Part shown: positions 33,953 through 38,311 of the stretch, piece after piece | Position numbering within the stretch: position 1 is the stretch's first letter | Layout of the letters: each line of letters begins with the position of its first letter | DNA from: JAVXTH01 sp036641395 | Lineage (GTDB): Bacteria > Bacillota_I > Bacilli_A > Erysipelotrichales > Erysipelotrichaceae | Assembly: GCA_036641395.1 (NCBI GenBank) | Contig: JAVWEY010000013.1 | Coordinates: 1 to 38,311, forward strand | Direction of reading: 5' to 3' | Length of the DNA: 38,311 bases | Position numbers and translations under genes: made by a program | Notes under the pieces: generated by a model | Seen by the model: only the letters and a program-made list of their open reading frames with translations | What the model was told of the DNA's origin: nothing | The model's database searches: none

Positions 33953-33964
33953 AAGGAGAGTTCT

Positions 33965-35923
33965 ATGAATAGTAAACGACTAACAAATTTATTACCCTGG
34001 ATTTTAGTTATTATGATTTCATCAATGTTACTTAACATGAACATGAGTTCAAATGAGAAGACTTTTTCTTATAATGAATTTGTGTCTCAATCGAAAGACA
34101 TGAAGTTTTCTGATACGAAAGTATCAGTTGGAACAACAATCATTGATGTATCAGGAACCTATTTTAAAGGTTCAAAAGAAAAGAAATTTATGGTTACTTT
34201 ACCAAGAACAGATGAAAATATCGCTTGGGTTACTAAAGTAGTTGATGAAAAAGGAAAAAACAAAGTTGTTGTGGAGAATGCAAATCAAACCAATTATTGG
34301 ATGGAGTTTGCAATTCAAATCTTACCAATCCTAGCATTAGGAGGACTAGCTTTCTTTATGTTCTCAAGAATGAATGCTGGTGGAAACAACAAAGCAATGG
34401 AATTTTCTAAATCACGAGCACGCGTTGAAGGCGATATTAAAGTTCGCTTTAAAGATGTAGCCGGATGTGATGAAGAAAAGGCCGAAGTAAAAGAAATTAT
34501 TGATTATTTAAAAGATCCTAAGAAGTTCTCTGATATGGGAGCACGTATTCCAAAGGGTATTTTAATGGTAGGTCCTCCAGGAACTGGTAAGACATTACTT
34601 GCGAAAGCAGTAGCTGGAGAAGCGGATGTACCTTTCTTTTCGATATCTGGTTCAGATTTCGTTGAGATGTTTGTCGGAACTGGTGCGAGCCGTGTTCGTG
34701 ATATGTTTAAAAAGGCGAAACAGACAGCACCTTGTATTGTGTTCATCGATGAAATTGATGCCGTAGGACGTCAGCGTGGCGCTGGTATGGGCGGTGGAAA
34801 TGATGAACGTGAACAAACATTAAACCAATTATTAGTTGAAATGGATGGTATGACAGAAAATACTGGTATTGTAATTATTGCCGCAACCAATCGTCCGGAT
34901 GTATTAGATCCAGCTCTACAGCGTAGTGGACGTTTTGATCGTACGGTTACTGTTAGTTTGCCAGATAAACGTGGACGTAAAGAGATTCTTGAAGTTCACG
35001 CACGTAATAAAAAAATATCTGAAGATGTTAGCTTAGAAAATCTAGCAAAACGTACACCAGGATTCTCTGGAGCAGATTTAGAGAATGTATTAAATGAAGG
35101 TGCTATTTTAGCCGTTCGTGAGAATAAGAAAATTATTTCAATGGATGATTTAGATGAAGCAATTGACCGTGTTATGATGGGACCTGCCAAGAAATCTAAA
35201 AAATACACTGAAAAAGAACGTCGTCTTGTCGCATATCATGAAGCAGGACATGCGATTATTGGAATTAAACTTGAAGCAGCCGATATGGTACAAAAAATTA
35301 CCATTATCCCTCGTGGAGATGCTGGTGGATATAACTTAATGACACCTCGTGAAGAAAAAATGATTCCGACAAAGAGTGATTTCTTAGCTCAAATTACTGG
35401 TTTACTTGGTGGTCGTGTTTGTGAAGAAATCGTCTTTAAAGAAATATCAGCAGGGGCAAGCAATGACCTTGAAAAGATTACTCGAATTGCGAAAGCAATG
35501 GTTAAGAGTTTTGGTATGTCAGCACTTGGTCCAGTTCAATACGATGACAACACAGGAAATGTCTTCTTAGGCCGTGATTATGGTAATGGAAGTAATTATT
35601 CTGGTGAAATTGCGTTTGAAATTGATAAAGAAATTCGTAAAATTGTAAATGAATGTTATGAAAATGCGAGAGAAATTATCACAGCAAATCGTGATTTATT
35701 AGATTTGATTGCTGCGACATTATTAGAAGAAGAAACAATCACAGCAGAACAAATTGCAAACTTAATTGATCATGGAACAATCAATTGTATTGACCCTAAT
35801 ACAGGAGAAGAAATCAAAGTTGAAAAAGTCGCAACTGTTGAAGAAAAAATTGAAGCAGCAGATCAAGCAAATGAAGCAGCTGAAGTTGAATTAAAAGAAA
35901 CTGAAACAAAGAGTGAAGAATAA
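33965..35923 (+). CDS. ftsH: ATP-dependent zinc metalloprotease FtsH
   Basis: 652 residues; ATG 33965 after AAGGAGAG. Membrane-anchored hexameric AAA+ protease that degrades membrane and regulatory proteins. TM1 (about 8-26), a short external domain, TM2 (about 115-135), then the AAA module: Walker A GPPGTGKT (203-210), Walker B IVFIDEID, second region of homology ending RSGRFDRTV. The zinc site is H425-E-A-G-H429. The C-terminal tail is acidic and Ala/Glu-rich, as in many homologues. Twelve bases after hpt; followed by a strong terminator. Confidence 0.97.
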   Translation: MNSKRLTNLLPWILVIMISSMLLNMNMSSNEKTFSYNEFVSQSKDMKFSDTKVSVGTTIIDVSGTYFKGSKEKKFMVTLPRTDENIAWVTKVVDEKGKNKVVVENANQTNYWMEFAIQILPILALGGLAFFMFSRMNAGGNNKAMEFSKSRARVEGDIKVRFKDVAGCDEEKAEVKEIIDYLKDPKKFSDMGARIPKGILMVGPPGTGKTLLAKAVAGEADVPFFSISGSDFVEMFVGTGASRVRDMFKKAKQTAPCIVFIDEIDAVGRQRGAGMGGGNDEREQTLNQLLVEMDGMTENTGIVIIAATNRPDVLDPALQRSGRFDRTVTVSLPDKRGRKEILEVHARNKKISEDVSLENLAKRTPGFSGADLENVLNEGAILAVRENKKIISMDDLDEAIDRVMMGPAKKSKKYTEKERRLVAYHEAGHAIIGIKLEAADMVQKITIIPRGDAGGYNLMTPREEKMIPTKSDFLAQITGLLGGRVCEEIVFKEISAGASNDLEKITRIAKAMVKSFGMSALGPVQYDDNTGNVFLGRDYGNGSNYSGEIAFEIDKEIRKIVNECYENAREIITANRDLLDLIAATLLEEETITAEQIANLIDHGTINCIDPNTGEEIKVEKVATVEEKIEAADQANEAAEVELKETETKSEE

Positions 35924-35928
35924 GTTTT

Positions 35929-35957
35929 AAGACGAGGAGAACTCGTCTTTTTCTTTT
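35929..35957 (+). terminator. Intrinsic terminator after ftsH
   Basis: AAGACGAG (35929-35936), loop GAGAA, CTCGTCTT (35942-35949), then TTTCTTTT. Confidence 0.9.
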
Positions 35958-36005
35958 CTAAATACTTAGCATATGTTATGATATTGAAACAATGAGGTGA
36001 AGATT

Positions 36006-36284
36006 ATGAAGAAAAAATTAATTGGTTATAGTATATATTTTATGATTTTAATTATGATTCAAGTCATTGCTACATTAATGAAATATAACTTAGATACTCT
36101 ATGGGAAGTTATGATTATAATATTAGGTATTGTTGTAATTGCAAGTTCAGGAACATTACGTTTCTCATCGAATAAAGTAGAGAAACAAAGTGAAATTGAT
36201 CAAACTAAACGATCTACATTATTTGATGTTGTTTTTGCTTTTGGATTAATGATACCAGTATTGATTAATATCTTTTTCTTGTAG
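36006..36284 (+). CDS. Small membrane protein of unknown function
   Basis: 92 residues from ATG 36006, after GAGGTGA (35994-36000). Three hydrophobic segments: about 7-25, 33-50 and the last 18 residues (from VVFAFGLMIPVLI). A charged stretch (RFSSNKVEKQSEIDQTKRST) lies between the second and third. I recognise no family. A TATGATATT at 35976-35984 could act as an extended -10. It lies between ftsH and hslO, where B. subtilis has coaX; it is not a CoaX. Confidence 0.7.
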   Translation: MKKKLIGYSIYFMILIMIQVIATLMKYNLDTLWEVMIIILGIVVIASSGTLRFSSNKVEKQSEIDQTKRSTLFDVVFAFGLMIPVLINIFFL

Positions 36285-36302
36285 GGTATCATGTAATAAT
36301 TA

Positions 36303-36311
36303 TGATATACT
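36303..36311 (+). promoter_or_regulatory. Extended -10 promoter of hslO-dusB
   Basis: TGATATACT at 36303-36311, within an inverted repeat with the stop region of the preceding gene (GTATCAT at 36286-36292 and ATGATATAC at 36302-36310). Confidence 0.45.
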
Positions 36312-36340
36312 GATAAACGCTAATAGGAAGGTGAAATTAA

Positions 36341-37228
36341 ATGAAAGATTATTTATGTAAAGCAATGGCATGCGAGAATCGTGTGCGAATCTATATATGT
36401 TCTTCAACTAGTTTAGTTGAAGAAGCTAGAAAACGTTTTGATATGTGGCCCACTTCAGCTGCAGCTTTAGGAAGAGTATTAAGTATTGGTAGTATAATGG
36501 GTAGTATGCTGAAAAGTGAACAGGAACAAATGACGATAAAAATTAATGGAAATGGTCCGATTGGAACGATTTTAGTTGATGCATATCACGATGGTCATGT
36601 TCGTGGGTTTGTGAGTGATCCTCATCAATATATGACTTACAATGATAGTGATAAACTAGCGGTAGGACTTGCAGTAGGTCATGATGGGACACTTGAAGTG
36701 ATTAAAGATTTAGGGATGAAAGAAAATTGGAGTGGTACCGTTAATCTTCAAAGTGGCGAAATCGGAGATGATTTTTCTTACTATTTTAGTGCAAGTGAAC
36801 AAACGCCTTCGGTTGTTTCAGTTGGTGTTTTAGTAAACTTAGATGCATCAATTCTATCAGCAGGAGGCTTGTTAATTCAGTTAATGCCAGATGCCATGGA
36901 AGAAGATATTATAAAAACCGAAGAATTGGTTAAACGCCTCGCACCAATTTCTACTTTAATTAAAGATCATGAATCTTTAGAAGAAATAGTAGAAACTTTT
37001 TACGATGATATAAATATTTTAGAAACATTACCAATTGAATTTCGATGCCATTGTAGTAAAGCAACAATGAAACGGGCTTTATGCACACTTCCAAAAGAAA
37101 CAAGAGATACAATGATAAAGGAAGATCACGGCTGTGAAATCACATGTCATTTTTGTAATGAACAATATCATTTTAGCGAAGAAGAATTAAATGAGTTAGA
37201 AGGATTTATTAATGAGTACACAAAATAA
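36341..37228 (+). CDS. hslO: Redox-regulated holdase chaperone Hsp33
   Basis: 295 residues; ATG 36341 after AGGAAGGTGA. Hsp33 binds unfolding proteins when oxidised. The C-terminal zinc switch is present: CHC (in FRCHCSK) and, about 30 residues later, CHFC (in EITCHFCNEQ), matching C-x-C ... C-x-x-C. The N-terminal domain contains KINGNGPIGTILVDA and VRGFVSDPH, and a middle TVNLQSGEIGDDFSYYFSAS, all typical. It overlaps dusB by 17 bases, so the two are cotranscribed. The ftsH-hslO order is shared with B. subtilis (yacC). Confidence 0.96.
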   Translation: MKDYLCKAMACENRVRIYICSSTSLVEEARKRFDMWPTSAAALGRVLSIGSIMGSMLKSEQEQMTIKINGNGPIGTILVDAYHDGHVRGFVSDPHQYMTYNDSDKLAVGLAVGHDGTLEVIKDLGMKENWSGTVNLQSGEIGDDFSYYFSASEQTPSVVSVGVLVNLDASILSAGGLLIQLMPDAMEEDIIKTEELVKRLAPISTLIKDHESLEEIVETFYDDINILETLPIEFRCHCSKATMKRALCTLPKETRDTMIKEDHGCEITCHFCNEQYHFSEEELNELEGFINEYTK

Positions 37229-38198
37229 TTGGAAGATTGGCGATGTCTTAATTGAAAATAGAGTTGTTGTAGCGCCAATGGCGGGAATTAGTAACCTTGC
37301 TTTTCGTGAAATTTGTAAGAAATTTGGTGCGGGCTTAATTTATACGGAAATGGTTTCGGATAAAGCACTATTCTATCAGAATGTGAAAACATTGAAAATG
37401 ACACAAGTAATGTCTTTTGAACATCCCTTAACAATGCAAATATTTGGTAGTGATATTGATTCAATGGTCTATGCAGCTAAGTTATTGGATAGCGAAACTG
37501 ATTGTGATATCATCGATATTAATATGGGATGTCCAGTAAATAAAGTAATTAAAAGTGGTGCTGGCAGTGCTTTAATGAAAGATGAAGAACATGCTTATCA
37601 ATTAGTGAAGAGAGTTGTAGAAGCAGTGAATAAGCCAGTGAGTGTAAAGATGCGAATTGGTTATGACGTTGATCATATCAATGCCGTATCTTTTGCGATG
37701 ATGTTAGAAAAGGCTGGTGCTAGTGCAATTGCGGTTCATGGAAGAACTCGTTCTCAGATGTATGAAGGTCATGCCGATTGGAGTTATATTGCTAAAGTAA
37801 AACAAGCGGTACATATTCCTGTTATTGGCAATGGCGATATTAAGTGTGAAGAAGATGCACAAAGAATGCTAGATGAAACAGGCTGTGATGCGATTATGAT
37901 TGGACGAGGTTGTTTAGGTGATCCTTGGTTAATTAAGCGTGTCGTAACGTATCTTGAAACAAATGAAAAGTTAGCAGATGAAAACATTCATGAAAAGTTT
38001 GAGCTTGCTAGAAAACATGCCTTATCTCTTTGTGAGTTAAAAGGTGAAAAAGTCGGTATGAAAGAAATGCGAGGTCATGCTGCTTGGTATGTAAAGGGAA
38101 TGCATGCATCGCATCGGTTAAAAGCGGCTTTAACCCAGATAACAACCTATGAAGAAATGGATCAATTATTAAAAGAATATGAAAATAATATCGAGTGA
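37212..38198 (+). CDS. dusB: tRNA-dihydrouridine synthase, DusB type
   Basis: 328 residues; ATG 37212 lies inside the end of hslO, after AGAAGGA. An FMN-dependent TIM-barrel enzyme that reduces specific uridines in the tRNA D-loop. Signatures: VVVAPMAGISNLAFREICKK, DIINMGCPV-like DINMGCPVNKV with the catalytic Cys, VKMRIGYD, AIAVHGRTRSQMYEG and IPVIGNGDI for FMN phosphate. Length and order (hslO...dus, as in B. subtilis yacF) agree. The next gene in B. subtilis-like order, lysS, would lie beyond the window. A terminator follows at 38265. Confidence 0.95.
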   Translation: MSTQNNWKIGDVLIENRVVVAPMAGISNLAFREICKKFGAGLIYTEMVSDKALFYQNVKTLKMTQVMSFEHPLTMQIFGSDIDSMVYAAKLLDSETDCDIIDINMGCPVNKVIKSGAGSALMKDEEHAYQLVKRVVEAVNKPVSVKMRIGYDVDHINAVSFAMMLEKAGASAIAVHGRTRSQMYEGHADWSYIAKVKQAVHIPVIGNGDIKCEEDAQRMLDETGCDAIMIGRGCLGDPWLIKRVVTYLETNEKLADENIHEKFELARKHALSLCELKGEKVGMKEMRGHAAWYVKGMHASHRLKAALTQITTYEEMDQLLKEYENNIE

Positions 38199-38264
38199 AG
38201 TATTTGGTTTTTGGTTCTTCTGTCAATCGAATTTGAAAATGTCTCAAAAAAGTTTAAACATTAG

Positions 38265-38293
38265 CACCGTATTCTGGACGGTGTTTTTGTTTT
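38265..38293 (+). terminator. Intrinsic terminator after dusB
   Basis: CACCGT (38265-38270), loop ATTCTGG, ACGGTG (38278-38283), followed by TTTTTGTTTT. Confidence 0.75.
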
Positions 38294-38311
38294 GCTAAGT
38301 AAGCATTAAAA

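Noticed and set aside
38008..38247. Minus-strand ORF at the end of dusB
   Set aside because: Mostly antisense to dusB, with no recognised protein features.
1..38311. CRISPR arrays, tRNAs, rRNAs, prophage or insertion sequences
   Set aside because: None were seen: no regularly spaced repeats, cloverleaf sequences, transposases or integrases on either strand.

Overview
This AT-rich window looks like a chromosomal segment of a low-GC Gram-positive bacterium (Bacillota) that forms spores or descends from a spore former. The exact lineage is uncertain; Erysipelotrichia-like is my guess from protein style. Every gene except the partial first one lies on the + strand, as expected on the leading strand of one replichore. 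There are no tRNA or rRNA genes, insertion sequences, phage genes or CRISPR arrays.

Layout. (1) 1-571: 5' part of a minus-strand FAD-dependent dehydrogenase, cut by the window edge. (2) 700-1083: a short secreted or anchored protein in the position of spoIIR, probably a strongly diverged SpoIIR. (3) 1214-2323: a Fic-fold protein that lost the catalytic His but keeps an inhibitory-type motif. (4) 2431-4727: tsaC-rpiB-glyA operon (tRNA t6A synthesis, pentose phosphates, one-carbon units). (5) 5001-7232: Cache/degenerate-GGDEF/EAL protein, probably a c-di-GMP phosphodiesterase. (6) 7475-14907: upp followed by a full F-type ATP synthase operon atpZ-I-B-E-F-H-A-G-D-C, whose c subunit carries a Na+-type ion site. 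(7) 15140-17409: an unrecognised single-pass coiled-coil protein and an O-antigen-ligase-like membrane protein. (8) 17603-22143: MarR regulator plus a two-subunit ABC exporter with asymmetric ATP sites. (9) 22248-27923: DUF1146/YwzB protein, orphan AraC-type response regulator, spoIID, spoIIQ, mbl and a TagO/WecA-type transferase. (10) 28013-30518: MazF/PemK-fold-like protein and spoIIE. (11) 30639-38198: pepD, tilS, hpt, ftsH, a small membrane protein, hslO and dusB.

The order spoIIR - tsaC(ywlC) - rpiB - glyA - upp - atp - ywzB - spoIID - spoIIQ - mbl is that of one Bacillus subtilis region, and spoIIE - tilS - hpt - ftsH - hslO - dus is that of a second, separate one. Here the two are joined. 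This synteny supports several weak identifications. Missing from their usual places are spoIIID (before mbl) and murAA (near spoIID).

Functionally, the window combines core energy metabolism, tRNA modification, cell shape and wall-polymer priming, proteolysis and redox chaperoning with early forespore/mother-cell signalling genes (SpoIIE, SpoIIR-like, SpoIID, SpoIIQ). Most transcription units are bounded by clear intrinsic terminators, and many promoters have an extended -10 (TGnTATAAT). I see no obviously new multi-gene defence or mobile system. The most unusual items are the catalytically broken Fic protein, the minimal SpoIIR-like protein, the MazF-fold-like gene before spoIIE, the Na+-type c ring and the unrecognised coiled-coil protein.
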